A stretch of DNA of 64,000 nucleotides from NCBI RefSeq assembly GCF_014648595.1, contig NZ_BMRK01000002.1, forward strand, positions 1 through 64,000. Direction: 5' to 3'. How positions within the stretch are numbered: position 1 is the stretch's first letter; each line of letters starts with the position of its first letter. A program made the position numbers and the translations under genes. Shown piece by piece: positions 36,458-45,335 of this stretch. The DNA comes from Nocardioides luteus (GTDB lineage Bacteria > Actinomycetota > Actinomycetes > Propionibacteriales > Nocardioidaceae). Below the pieces are notes generated by a model that made no database searches, was not told the origin of the DNA, and was given only the letters and a program-made list of their open reading frames with translations.

Positions 36458-36987
36458 GAACCGCCCTCCTGGCGCCCGCCGCTGTGCTGGCGCTGGTCTC
36501 GCTGGCTGCCTGCGGCGCCGACGAGCCCGAGAAGCCGTCCGCGTCCGCCTCACCCTCGGGGAAGGCGGACCAGAAGGCGTTCAACCCGTGCGACGGGCTC
36601 GACATCGCGCCCGTCGAGAAGGCGCTCGGCGCCGAGCTCCGCGTCGAGAAGGGCACCTCGGCAGCACCCCGCTGCGCACTCCTGCCGAAGGAGTCGGGCG
36701 GGACTGCGTACGAGCTGAACTACCTGCCCTTCAAGGGCACGCTCGCAGACGCCTGGAAGACCATGGACGTCGCCTCCGGAAAGGTCAGCGAGCCCGAGAT
36801 CGACGGCGCCGACGACGCCCGGCTGGTCAAGCAGCAGGGCGTGAGCTCCTACGCGGTCACCGGCTTCGTCCAGAACGGGCCGTTGATCCAGAGCTTCAAC
36901 TCCGTCGACCTGGAGCCGTACGACGGCGACGCCATGGACCGCGCCGCGCTCGTGCTGCTCGAGCAGCTGAGCGCGAACGCCTCCTAG
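36454..36987 (+). CDS. DUF3558-like lipoprotein
   Basis: This 177-residue protein starts at TTG 36454, which overlaps the sensor kinase stop. The signal peptide ends in a lipobox (LVSLAAC), so the mature protein is a lipoprotein anchored by Cys-22 or thereabouts. A short Ser/Pro/Lys linker leads to a DUF3558-like domain with two conserved cysteines (FNPCDGLDIAPVEKALG and APRCALLPKE). Such lipoproteins are common in actinobacteria and their role is unknown. Its position suggests joint control with the two-component system. Confidence 0.8.
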   Translation: MRTALLAPAAVLALVSLAACGADEPEKPSASASPSGKADQKAFNPCDGLDIAPVEKALGAELRVEKGTSAAPRCALLPKESGGTAYELNYLPFKGTLADAWKTMDVASGKVSEPEIDGADDARLVKQQGVSSYAVTGFVQNGPLIQSFNSVDLEPYDGDAMDRAALVLLEQLSANAS

Positions 36988-37002
36988 GCGCGCCCGTCGG
37001 GA

Positions 37003-38460
37003 CTACTGCTTCTTCGTCTCGCGCCAAGAGCGCTCGAAGGGCAGCCGCCAGGCGTGCGGGGCGATCAGCTGGTGGATCGAGTTGGGTCCCCAGGAGCCGG
37101 GCGCGTAGAGGCGTACCGGCGGCGGGTTGTCGAGCAGCGGCTGGGAGATCTTCCAGAGCGTCTCGATGCCCTCGGCGGTGGTGAAGAGGGTGTGGTCGCC
37201 GCGCATGGCGTCGTGGATGAGGCGCTCGTACGCCTCCAGGACGCCGGTCGCCGAGCTCGTCTCCTGGGTGGCGAACTGCATGGAGAGCTTCTCCAGCTTC
37301 ATGCCGGGCCCGGGGCGCTTGCCGTAGAAGGAGAGCGACATCTTCGACTGGTCGGCCAGGTCGAAGGTGAGGTGGTCGGGGCCCTGGGTGCCGGCACCGG
37401 AGTTGGACGGGAACATCGTCAGCGGCGGCTCCTTGAACGCGATCGAGATGATCCGCGCCCCTTCGGCGAGCTTCTTGCCGGTGCGCAGGAAGAACGGCAC
37501 GCCTGCCCAGCGCCAGTTGTCGATGATCACCTTCATCGCGATGAAGGTCTCGGTGTCGGAGTCGTCGGCGACCTCGTTCTTGCCGCGGTAGCCCGAGTAT
37601 TGGCCACGCACCACGTTGCGCGGGTCGAGCGGCTGGATCGAGCGGAAGACCTTGTTCTTCTCCTCGCCGATCGGGTCGGGGGCCAGCGAGGTCGGCGGCT
37701 CCATCGCCATGAACGCCAGCACCTGCATCAGGTGGGTGACGACCATGTCGCGGTAGGCGCCGGTGCTCTCGTAGAAGGCGGTGCGGCCCTCGAGACCCAG
37801 GGTCTCGGGGATGTCGATCTGGACGTGGTCGATGAAGTTGCGGTTCCAGATCGGCTCGAAGAGACCGTTGGCGAAGCGGAACGCGAGGATGTTCTGCGCG
37901 GCCTCCTTGCCGAGGAAGTGGTCGATCCGGAAGATCTGCTCCTCGGTGAAGACCTCGTGGATCTTCGCGTTGAGCTCCTTGGCCGACTCCAGGTCGGTGC
38001 CGAAGGGCTTCTCCATGATGATCCGGGCGCGCTCGACGAGGTCGGCCTCCTCGAGCTGGCGGATCACGTCCTGGGCGGCCTTGGGCGGCACGCTGAGGTA
38101 GTGGAGGCGGCGTACGTCGTTGCCGGCGCCCTGCAGCTTCTTCTCGGCGAGCTTCACCGCGTCTGCGAGCGCGTGCGGGCCCTCCTTGGTCGAGACGTAG
38201 GAGATCATCTCGCCGAAGGTCTGCCACCGCGCGTCGGTGATGTCGCCCTTGCCGAACTCCTCACAGGCGTCGCGCGCGAAGGCTACGAAGTCCTCGTCGG
38301 CCATCTCCTCGAGGGAGGTGCCGACGATCTGAGCGTCCGTCATCAGCCCGGCTTCGTGGAGCCGGAGCAGGCCGGGCAGGAGCTTGCGGCGCGCCAGATC
38401 ACCCGTCGCACCGAAGAGCACGATCACATGAGGCAGGGCTTTGTCATCGATGGTCGCCAT
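37003..38460 (-). CDS. zwf: Glucose-6-phosphate 1-dehydrogenase
   Basis: This 485-residue enzyme of the oxidative pentose phosphate pathway makes NADPH from glucose 6-phosphate. It has the dinucleotide-binding motif FGATGDLARRKLLPGL and the substrate-binding/catalytic segment RIDHFLGKEAAQN, whose His is the general base. The length and full motif order match intact enzymes. It is not beside the transketolase, transaldolase or opcA genes that often accompany zwf in actinobacteria, so it may be a second or isolated copy. A GGAGA ribosome site precedes ATG 38460. Confidence 0.95.
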   Translation of the reverse strand: MATIDDKALPHVIVLFGATGDLARRKLLPGLLRLHEAGLMTDAQIVGTSLEEMADEDFVAFARDACEEFGKGDITDARWQTFGEMISYVSTKEGPHALADAVKLAEKKLQGAGNDVRRLHYLSVPPKAAQDVIRQLEEADLVERARIIMEKPFGTDLESAKELNAKIHEVFTEEQIFRIDHFLGKEAAQNILAFRFANGLFEPIWNRNFIDHVQIDIPETLGLEGRTAFYESTGAYRDMVVTHLMQVLAFMAMEPPTSLAPDPIGEEKNKVFRSIQPLDPRNVVRGQYSGYRGKNEVADDSDTETFIAMKVIIDNWRWAGVPFFLRTGKKLAEGARIISIAFKEPPLTMFPSNSGAGTQGPDHLTFDLADQSKMSLSFYGKRPGPGMKLEKLSMQFATQETSSATGVLEAYERLIHDAMRGDHTLFTTAEGIETLWKISQPLLDNPPPVRLYAPGSWGPNSIHQLIAPHAWRLPFERSWRETKKQ

Positions 38461-38549
38461 GATGTCTCCACGGTAGTCCTCGTTTTATGAACGTTCCAAT
38501 AGACATGGCTCCGATGTCTCGACGTGTCGCCGTCTTTTCACCGGATTGA

Positions 38550-39821
38550 TCACCTGCCGAGGGAAGCACGCACCCGGTCGGCCTTCAACCGGGCCTCAGC
38601 GGCCTCCTCGGCGAGGTCGGACCTGACCGTGATCCCGCCGCCCGTGCCGATCCGCCAGGTGTGCCGGTCGTGGGTGGTCAGGGTGCGGATGACGACGCCG
38701 AGGTCGGCCGGACCGTCGCCCGAGATCCAGCCGAACGCCCCGGCGTACGCCGCCCGTGGGCCGCCCAGCTCACGCTCGGCACGCTCGATGATCTCCATCG
38801 TGCGCAGCTTGGGCGCACCGGTCATCGACCCTGCCGGGAAGAGCCTTCGCAGCGCCTCGACGGTCGTGATCTCCTCGCGCAGACGGCCGCGGACCGTGGT
38901 GACCAGCTGGTGCACGCTCGGGTAGGACTCGACCTTCATCAGGTCCGGCACCTCCACCGTCCCGGGCTCGCAGACCATCGCCAGGTCGTTGCGGAGCAGG
39001 TCGGTGATCATCAGGTTCTCGCTGCGCAGCTTCGGATCGGTGCGCAGGTGCTCGGCGCTCGCCGCGTCCTCTTCCTCCGTCTCGCCCCGCGGCGTCGTCC
39101 CCTTGATCGGCCTCGTCTCGATCGTGCGGTCCTCGTCGATCAGCGCATAGCGCTCCGGGCTCGAGCTCAGCAGCCAGGCTCGGTGATCGGCTACGTCGTG
39201 CTGGAGGAAACCTGCGTACGGGGCGGGGTTGATGCTGCGCAGTCGAAGATAGGTCTCCACCGGGTCGGCCTCCGTCTCCACCGTCGTGCGGTAGGTCAGG
39301 TTGGCTTCGTAGGTGTCGCCTCTCCTGAGGGCTTCTTGGATCTGGGCGAAGGCTTGGGGGTAGGTGGCGGGCGGGGGTGTGGGATACCCGGTCGACCGGG
39401 TATCCCTGGACTGGACGGGCACTGGAACACCCGTCAAGTCCAAGAAGTGCCCGTCAAGCTCATGCTCGATGACCATCAGGTGAGACGGTCGCAGCCAGAC
39501 CGCGTCGGGGACGTCGGTCGACGGGGCAGCGGGGAGATCGGCGCGGCAGGCGTAGCCGAGGTAGCCGAACCACTGTTCCCCGGCGCCGATCTCGTCCTCG
39601 AGCGCCTGCCAGATGTCGTCACCGACGACCTCGGAGCGGCCACCGGCATGGAGCAGCACCTCGCGCCGTGCGGCCGAGTAGGTCAGCGAGACGTCGTCGT
39701 CATCGAGCCAGCCGATCAGCGACCGGGTTCCGGACCAGTCCCGCGCACCTCCACCGTCGAGCCAGACGCAGCGGGGGTGGGCGGCGGCGACCTCGGCGAA
39801 GAGCTCCTCGGCGCTCGTCAC
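38550..39821 (-). CDS. pabB: Aminodeoxychorismate synthase component I
   Basis: This 423-residue chorismate-binding enzyme makes 4-amino-4-deoxychorismate for folate synthesis together with the glutaminase encoded upstream. It has the PIKGTTPRG motif of PabB, plus NLMITDLLRNDLA and the C-terminal GAPKLRTMEIIERAE with SGDGPADLGVVIRTL. The start overlaps the stop of the glutaminase gene by 4 bases. Residues 122-151 are encoded by the 88-base palindromic element at 39371-39458, read in frame; they fall in the variable linker between the N-terminal region and the chorismate-binding core, so the enzyme is probably still active. Confidence 0.9.
   Translation of the reverse strand: MTSAEELFAEVAAAHPRCVWLDGGGARDWSGTRSLIGWLDDDDVSLTYSAARREVLLHAGGRSEVVGDDIWQALEDEIGAGEQWFGYLGYACRADLPAAPSTDVPDAVWLRPSHLMVIEHELDGHFLDLTGVPVPVQSRDTRSTGYPTPPPATYPQAFAQIQEALRRGDTYEANLTYRTTVETEADPVETYLRLRSINPAPYAGFLQHDVADHRAWLLSSSPERYALIDEDRTIETRPIKGTTPRGETEEEDAASAEHLRTDPKLRSENLMITDLLRNDLAMVCEPGTVEVPDLMKVESYPSVHQLVTTVRGRLREEITTVEALRRLFPAGSMTGAPKLRTMEIIERAERELGGPRAAYAGAFGWISGDGPADLGVVIRTLTTHDRHTWRIGTGGGITVRSDLAEEAAEARLKADRVRASLGR
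39371..39458 (-). repeat. Double-hairpin palindromic repeat, in-frame copy inside pabB
   Basis: Read on the minus strand this matches 34144-34231 at 82 of 88 bases, including the 26-base perfect palindrome (here 39381-39406). The reading frame stays open through it and yields a Pro/Thr/Asp-rich stretch ([20 protein letters not shown] in part). One base of the first hairpin is mismatched compared with the intergenic copy. Confidence 0.92.
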
Positions 39822-40393
39822 TGGCCCGCTACCGACGTGCTCAGGAACCGCGCGATCATCGCCGTGCCGTGCTGCGAGAGCACAGACTCGGGGTGGAACT
39901 GAACGCCTTCGAGCGGCAGCGAGCGGTGGCGTACGCCCATCACCACGCCGTCCTCGGACCGCGCCGTCACCTCCAGGTCATCGGGCACCGAGACCGCCGC
40001 CAGCGAGTGGTACCGGACGGCTGCGAGCGGGGAGGGGAGGCCGGCGAAGACCCCGCGACCGTCGTGGGTCACCTGTGCGACCTCACCGTGCGCGGGCTCG
40101 ATGCGGTCGACGACGCCGCCGTAGGCGGTGACCAGCCCCTGCATCCCCAGACAGACGCCGAGGACGGGCCGGTCCCCGGCCAGGAGTACGTCACGCCCGA
40201 CTGCGAAGTCCGCCGGGTCGGCCGGGTGGCCGGGGCCGGGCGAGAGCACCACGTGGGTGTAGCCAGCGAGCTCGCCGACCTTCACCTCGTCGTGCTCGAC
40301 GACGTCCGGAAGGACACCGCTGACCTGGGCGATCATGTGGACGAGGCTCCACACGTAGGAGTCGTGGTGGTCGACCACCACCACGTCGCTCAT
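39818..40393 (-). CDS. pabA: Aminodeoxychorismate/anthranilate synthase glutaminase
   Basis: This 191-residue class I glutamine amidotransferase supplies ammonia to the partner synthase. The nucleophile cysteine is in PVLGVCLGMQGL and the His-Glu pair in GVQFHPESVLSQHG. Its ATG overlaps the stop of the large fused enzyme before it, and its stop overlaps the start of pabB, so all three are coupled. It could serve either synthase component, but its neighbour suggests PabB. Confidence 0.92.
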   Translation of the reverse strand: MSDVVVVDHHDSYVWSLVHMIAQVSGVLPDVVEHDEVKVGELAGYTHVVLSPGPGHPADPADFAVGRDVLLAGDRPVLGVCLGMQGLVTAYGGVVDRIEPAHGEVAQVTHDGRGVFAGLPSPLAAVRYHSLAAVSVPDDLEVTARSEDGVVMGVRHRSLPLEGVQFHPESVLSQHGTAMIARFLSTSVAGQ

Positions 40394-42330
40394 TCGGCCA
40401 GGAGGTCGCTGACGACGTCGTGGATGAGGTCGTAGCCGCGCTCGGTGAGGACCGACTCCGCATGGAACTGGATGCCGGCGTAGTGCGGCCCGGAGATGGC
40501 ATGGATGTCGCCGGAGACCGGGTCGGCGTCGACCGACACCCCGTCGGGCAGCTCCGTGTCACCGAGCCGGCCCACGAAGGTGTTGTAGAAACCGACCCGC
40601 TCGCGCCGCGGCCGCCCGCCGAAGCCGAGACCGACGCGGGTCTGGGTGCCCTGGAAGACGATGTCCTTGTAGTGCAGCCCGATCCCGAGCTGGTGACAGA
40701 GCGCCTGATGTCCGAGGCAGACCGCGAGGAACGGCTGCTCCGACTCGAGCAGCGTCGCCACCGCGGCGCGCAGCTTGCCCATCTTCGGGTCCTCGTCGTC
40801 ACGAGGGTCGCCCGGCCCTGGACCGACGATGACCAGGTCGGCACCCTCGAAGGAACCGTCCTGGTAGTCCTCGTGACGCACCACCGACGAGGTCATGCCG
40901 AGCACCCGGAGGACGTGGCGCAGCATGCGTACGAAGTCGTCCTCGCCGTCGAGGATCACCGCGTGCTTGCCGGCGAGGTGCGACGCGGGCTCCTCGTCGG
41001 CCTGGTCCGTCAGCCAGAACGACGACAGCCGGCGGTTGCGCGAGGCCAGCGTGAGGAGCAGGTCCTCGTCGTTGACCAGCTCGGAGACGTCCTGGGCGAG
41101 CGCCGGCGCTGCCGGCACCAGACCGAAGGCGGAAAGGATGCCGCCGGCCTTGGCGTGCGTCTCGGCGACCTCGTAGGCCGGGTCGGAGTCGCGCACCAGG
41201 GTCGCCCCGGCGCTCACCTTCAGCTCGCCGGACAGGGACACGTCGGCGGTGCGGATCACGATCGGGCTGTCCACGGTCGGCGCACCGGACTCGTCACGGC
41301 CGAGCAGCGCGAGCGCGGCGCCGTAGTAGCCACGGCCCTCCGGCTCGTACTTCTTGATCAGCCGGCACGCGTTCTCCACCGGCGAGCCGGTGACGGTGGC
41401 GGCGTACATCGTGTCGCGCAGGATCTCGCGCGGATCGCGGCCCGAGCGGCCGGCGAGGAGGTACTCGGTATGGATCAGACGTGACATCGGCTTCAGGAAC
41501 GGGCCGAGCACCTGGCCGCCCTGGTCGCAGATGTCGCACATCATCTTGAGCTCCTCGTCGACCACCATGAAGAGCTCGTAGACCTCCTTCTGATCCGTCA
41601 GGAAGTCGGTCAGCTGCCCCTTGAGGTCGTGGGCGATCTTCTCCGGGGTGCCCTCGAGATCCCGCGGCAGGCGGAACGTACCGGAGATCGGGTTCATCCG
41701 GACGTCACCGCCGTGGACGCTCACGTGGCGCTCCGGGCTGGCGCCGATCAGATAGCGGTCACCGGTGAAGAAGCAGTAGGTCCAGTACGCCCCGCGCTCG
41801 CGCTCCAGCAGCCGGCGCAGCACGGTGAGCGCGCGGGTGTGGTTCCAGTCGTCGAGCTGGGCGCGATAGTGGCGGCCGATCACGAAGTTGGCGCCCTCGC
41901 CCTGGCCGATCTCGTCCTCGATGACGGTCTTGACCAGGTCGGCGTAGGTGTCGTCGTCGACGTCGAAGCCGCCGCGGTCGGTGAACTCGACGGGTACGTC
42001 GGGCAGCGCCTCGATCACCTCGGCGACCGAGAACTCCCACTCACGCTCCACGTCGACGACCACCAGCGGGGTGCCGTCGTCGTGGGCCTCGAAGCCCCGC
42101 TCGGCGACCTGCCGGAACGGCACCGCGAGCAGCCGGTCGGCGACCTTCCCGGGCTCCGGCGTCCCCTCCTCGAGAGGTACGTCGAGCAGCGACTCCACCT
42201 CGGACCGCGTGCCCGCCAGCATGCCGACCGTGTCCCGATCACCCGCCCTCGACGAGCGCCGGATGATCGCCCACGCCTCGTGTCCCGTGATCTCCTCGAT
42301 CGCGGTCGTGGCAGGGCTTTGGCTCGTCAT
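40390..42330 (-). CDS. Fused TrpE-TrpG / PhzE-type chorismate amidotransferase enzyme
   Basis: This 646-residue enzyme joins a chorismate-binding domain (about 20-420; MNPISGTFRLP, MSRLIHTEYLL, TGSPVENACRLIKKYEPEGRGYYGAALALL) to a glutaminase domain (about 455-645; nucleophile in FLAVCLGHQALCHQ, His-Glu in GIQFHAESVLTERG). Its length and the GRGYYGA region recall PhzE, which makes 2-amino-2-deoxyisochorismate, as well as fused anthranilate synthases. I cannot decide between the two by eye. It heads an operon with pabA and pabB, so it may also feed a special aminated-chorismate product. It starts at ATG 42330. Confidence 0.85.
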   Translation of the reverse strand: MTSQSPATTAIEEITGHEAWAIIRRSSRAGDRDTVGMLAGTRSEVESLLDVPLEEGTPEPGKVADRLLAVPFRQVAERGFEAHDDGTPLVVVDVEREWEFSVAEVIEALPDVPVEFTDRGGFDVDDDTYADLVKTVIEDEIGQGEGANFVIGRHYRAQLDDWNHTRALTVLRRLLERERGAYWTYCFFTGDRYLIGASPERHVSVHGGDVRMNPISGTFRLPRDLEGTPEKIAHDLKGQLTDFLTDQKEVYELFMVVDEELKMMCDICDQGGQVLGPFLKPMSRLIHTEYLLAGRSGRDPREILRDTMYAATVTGSPVENACRLIKKYEPEGRGYYGAALALLGRDESGAPTVDSPIVIRTADVSLSGELKVSAGATLVRDSDPAYEVAETHAKAGGILSAFGLVPAAPALAQDVSELVNDEDLLLTLASRNRRLSSFWLTDQADEEPASHLAGKHAVILDGEDDFVRMLRHVLRVLGMTSSVVRHEDYQDGSFEGADLVIVGPGPGDPRDDEDPKMGKLRAAVATLLESEQPFLAVCLGHQALCHQLGIGLHYKDIVFQGTQTRVGLGFGGRPRRERVGFYNTFVGRLGDTELPDGVSVDADPVSGDIHAISGPHYAGIQFHAESVLTERGYDLIHDVVSDLLAE

Positions 42331-42445
42331 GGGACGAGCCTAATCCGCGCGCCCGCGTGCGGCCGATTCGATTCGGATCGTGGGCTCCGGGCCGCTACCA
42401 CCCCCGAGCCCTCTGTCGGCTGTCCCCTCCTCCGGGCACTGCACT

Positions 42446-42488
42446 AGCCGATGACACTTTGTGAACGGTTCACAAAGTGTCATCGGCT
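42446..42488. repeat. 43-base perfect palindrome
   Basis: Two 21-base arms (42446-42466 and 42468-42488, inner part ATGACACTTTGTGAAC and GTTCACAAAGTGTCAT) surround a single base. It lies in the 198-base gap between the divergent starts of the fused chorismate enzyme and the broken nucleotidyltransferase. With no T run and such symmetry it may be an operator, a protein-binding site or a mobile palindrome. Confidence 0.9.
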
Positions 42489-42528
42489 TCTCAAGTCCCT
42501 GGCGGGAGCCCCTGGCTAGGCTGCCCGG

Positions 42529-42964
42529 GTGGGTGTCAACGATCTGAGCAACGACGAGTTCGAGCGTCTCTACGGGCCCTGGGCGACCCACACCCCGGCC
42601 GACGTGGCGGAGCTGTTCGAGGGCTATCCCGGCACCTGGTGGATCGCCGGCGATCTGGACCCGCGAGAGTGCGCAGAGCCCGTGGGAGTACGACCTGCTG
42701 CTCTCCCCGGGGTCGGCCCGCCTCTGGGAGTACCGTCGCGACCCGTCGATCCGGATGCCGATGCACGATGCGCTCTGGGAGCTCGACGGCGTGCGCTACC
42801 TGCAGCCCGAGATCCAGCTGCTCTACAAGGCGCCGGGCCTACGCCCGAAGGACCAGGTCGACTTCGACAACACGATCCCGCTGCTCGACGATCGCAGCCT
42901 CCGCTGGCTGCGACAAGCCCTCGCGCAGACCCTCCCCGACCACCCCTGGATCACCACCCTCTGA
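42529..42964 (+). pseudogene. Nucleotidyltransferase-like gene, internally deleted and frameshifted
   Basis: The first 40 or so residues from GTG/ATG 42529 read in one frame (LSNDEFERLYGPWATHTPAD, GYPGTWWIAGD). The C-terminal half reads in another frame (PWEYDLLLSPGSARLWEYRR, then IRMPMHDALWELDGVRYLQP, ending at 42964). This matches the two ends of an aminoglycoside-type nucleotidyltransferase-like family, with the middle containing the GGWA...D-x-D active site missing between about 42655 and 42695. It is therefore a broken gene. REP elements start just after its end and may have taken part in the decay. Confidence 0.7.
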
Positions 42965-42970
42965 CCGCGT

Positions 42971-43135
42971 CGGTCTCGACACGCCCGACCAGCGAGGACC
43001 ACCCGACCCCCGCTGGTCGAGCCCCGCGAGCGCCAGCGAGCGGGTGTCGAGACCAACACGGTCCCGTCGACGCTCGATGAGGCTGTGTTGGTCTCGACAC
43101 GCTCGGCCGCAGGCGGCCTCCCGGCTCGACCAGCG
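42971..43135. repeat. REP-type palindromic element, long copy 2, plus a half copy
   Basis: A half unit (CGGTCTCGACACGCCCGACC) lies at 42971. The full nested element has outer arms CGCTGGTCGAGCC (43011-43023) and GGCTCGACCAGCG (43123-43135), and inner arms GTGTCGAGACCAACAC (43044-43059) and GTGTTGGTCTCGACAC (43085-43100). It fills the gap between the broken gene and the HelR-like gene. Confidence 0.9.
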
Positions 43136-43145
43136 TGCGGACGGG

Positions 43146-45335
43146 TCAGGAGACGGTCGTGAGGAGCTGGGTGGCGCGAGTGAGGACGACGTAGAGGGTG
43201 GCGCGGCCGGTGGCCGACTCCTGCTCGATCTCGTCGGGGCTGACCACGACGATGCCGTCGAACTCGAGGCCCTTGGTGTCCAGGCCGGTGAGTACGACGA
43301 TGCGGTCCTCGCCCGAGGGGACGGCATCCGGGGAGGCTGCGGACGCAGCAGCAGACGGCGCGTCGGCGGCGAACTCCGACCACGAGGCCAGCCACGAGTT
43401 GACCTCGGAGCGGCGCGCGACCGGGACCACGATGCCGACGGTGCCGCCGACCTGCGACGCGATCTCGCCGACCGCCTCGCGGGTGGCCTTCTCCAGGTCG
43501 ACCGCGTGCTCGATGACCCGCGGCTCGACACCGGTGGAGCGGACCGCGGTGGGCAGGTCGGCGTCGAGCCCGACGCGCTCGGCGTAGGCAGCGGCGAAGG
43601 CGTAGATCTCGGCCGAGTTGCGGTAGTTGGTCGAGAGGTGGAACGCGTGGACCGGCTTGCCCTCCAGCGCCTTGGCCCGCGCCTCCTCCGCCTCCGACGG
43701 CACCGGCCACGAGGACTGAGCCGGGTCGCCGACGATGGTCCAGGAGGCCGTACGTCCTCGGCGGCCGACCATCCGCCACTGCATCGGGGTGAGGTCCTGG
43801 GCCTCGTCGATGAGGATGTGGGCGAACGGGTCGTCGTCGATGCGGTAGGTCGGCGGCCGCCAGCCGCGGCCCGACGCGAACTCGCGGTCGGAGGCGGTCA
43901 TCAGCTCCGCGATGTCGATGCCGCTGTGGTCGGCGTCGCGCTCGTCGGCGGCCTGCTCGGGGATGTCGCCGATCGCGTAGCGGAGCTCGTCGAGCAGCGG
44001 GATGTCCTCGATCGCCAGGTCGGCGTCGGTCAGCCCCCTGCCAGCCCACGACTTGAGGAGCAGCTGCTGCTCGTCGTGGGACAGGACTCCCTCGGAGACC
44101 CGAGCGAGGAACTCGGGCTCGCGCAGCCAGCCGAGCACCTCGCGCGCCTCCAGCGCCGGCCACCAGGCCGCGGCGAACTCGAGGAAGTCCGGGTTGTCGA
44201 GCATCTCGTCGTTGAAGACCTCGCGACCCCGCTCGCGGCCGCGCTCGCCGCGTACCTGCCGCCAGAGGATGTCGAGGAGCATCTGAGGTACGCGGCGCAG
44301 CTGCTGGTTGCGCCGGCCCTGGCTCATCAGCTGACGGCGCAGCTCACCGAGCCGCTTGCCGTCCAGCCGCAGCGAGTCGTCGCGGTAGAAGACCTTGAAC
44401 TCGCGCGGCGAGCCTGGCGCCTGCTGGCGCGCGGCGCGACGCAGCACCTCGGCCATCCGCGCCGAGCCCTTCACGTCGGCGACGGCCGGGTCGTTGTGCC
44501 AGGTGGCGCGTACGCCGTCGACGACCTCGCCCAGCGACCGCAGCGCCACCGCGGTCTCCCCGAGCGAGGGCAGGACCCGCTCGATGTAGCGCATGAAGAC
44601 GCCCGACGGACCCACGATGAGCACACCGCCGGACTCGTAGCGGCGGCGCTCGGTGTAGAGCAGGTAGGCCGCACGGTGGAGCGCGACGACGGTCTTGCCG
44701 ACGCCGGGGCCACCGGAGATGGTGGTGACGCCCTTGCCGGGCGCACGGATCGCCTTGTCCTGCTCGGCCTGGATGGTCGCGACGATGGAGTGCATCGTGC
44801 GGTCGCGCGCGCGGCTGAGCTGCGCGATGAGCGCACCCTCGCCGACGATCGGCAGGTCGGCGCCGGAGCGCTCGAGCGCGTCGGCGTCGAGCAGCTCGTC
44901 CTCGACACCGATGACGTTCTGGCCCTCGGAGCGGAGCACCCGGCGCCTGATCACGGAGCGCGGCTCGACCGCGGTCGCCTGGTAGAAGACCGCGGCGGCT
45001 GGCGCTCGCCAGTCGATCAGCAGCGAGTCGCGCTGGGCGTCGCGCAGGCCGATCCGGCCGACGTAGCGCGGCTCCGCGTCGACCTCGGGGTCGAGGTCGA
45101 GCCGGCCGAAGACCAGCCCCTCGTGGGCAGCATCGAGCTGCGCGATGCGACGCGCAGCCTGGTAGGCGAACGCGTCGCGCTCGACCAGACCACCCTCGTG
45201 CCCCAGACGCCCGCGGTCGCGGCCCTCGTCAGCCAGCTCCTGGGCAGCGCGCGCCGACTCCCCCAGCTGGAGGTAGACACGATCTACGAAACTCTGCTCC
45301 TGAGCGATCTCGTGCTCAGCCAGCTTGTCGTTCAA
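43146..45335 (-). CDS. HelD/HelR-like superfamily 1 ATPase acting on RNA polymerase
   Basis: This 729-residue SF1 ATPase has an N-terminal coiled-coil arm (LAEHEIAQEQSFVDRVYLQL), Walker A GGPGVGKTVVALHRAAYLLY (K214), an inserted helical region, Walker B HILIDEAQDLTPMQWRMVGR and later motifs STNYRNSAEIY and VVLTRATQLL. The arrangement fits HelD/HelR, which pulls stalled RNA polymerase off DNA and in some actinobacteria gives rifamycin tolerance. UvrD-type helicases are an alternative, but the N-terminal arm favours HelR. The start is ATG 45335 with a long GC-poor leader upstream. Confidence 0.85.
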   Translation of the reverse strand: MNDKLAEHEIAQEQSFVDRVYLQLGESARAAQELADEGRDRGRLGHEGGLVERDAFAYQAARRIAQLDAAHEGLVFGRLDLDPEVDAEPRYVGRIGLRDAQRDSLLIDWRAPAAAVFYQATAVEPRSVIRRRVLRSEGQNVIGVEDELLDADALERSGADLPIVGEGALIAQLSRARDRTMHSIVATIQAEQDKAIRAPGKGVTTISGGPGVGKTVVALHRAAYLLYTERRRYESGGVLIVGPSGVFMRYIERVLPSLGETAVALRSLGEVVDGVRATWHNDPAVADVKGSARMAEVLRRAARQQAPGSPREFKVFYRDDSLRLDGKRLGELRRQLMSQGRRNQQLRRVPQMLLDILWRQVRGERGRERGREVFNDEMLDNPDFLEFAAAWWPALEAREVLGWLREPEFLARVSEGVLSHDEQQLLLKSWAGRGLTDADLAIEDIPLLDELRYAIGDIPEQAADERDADHSGIDIAELMTASDREFASGRGWRPPTYRIDDDPFAHILIDEAQDLTPMQWRMVGRRGRTASWTIVGDPAQSSWPVPSEAEEARAKALEGKPVHAFHLSTNYRNSAEIYAFAAAYAERVGLDADLPTAVRSTGVEPRVIEHAVDLEKATREAVGEIASQVGGTVGIVVPVARRSEVNSWLASWSEFAADAPSAAASAASPDAVPSGEDRIVVLTGLDTKGLEFDGIVVVSPDEIEQESATGRATLYVVLTRATQLLTTVS

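Noticed and set aside
42331-42445. Tryptophan-type leader peptide/attenuator before the fused chorismate enzyme
   Set aside because: No short ORF with Trp codons and no clear terminator/antiterminator pair.
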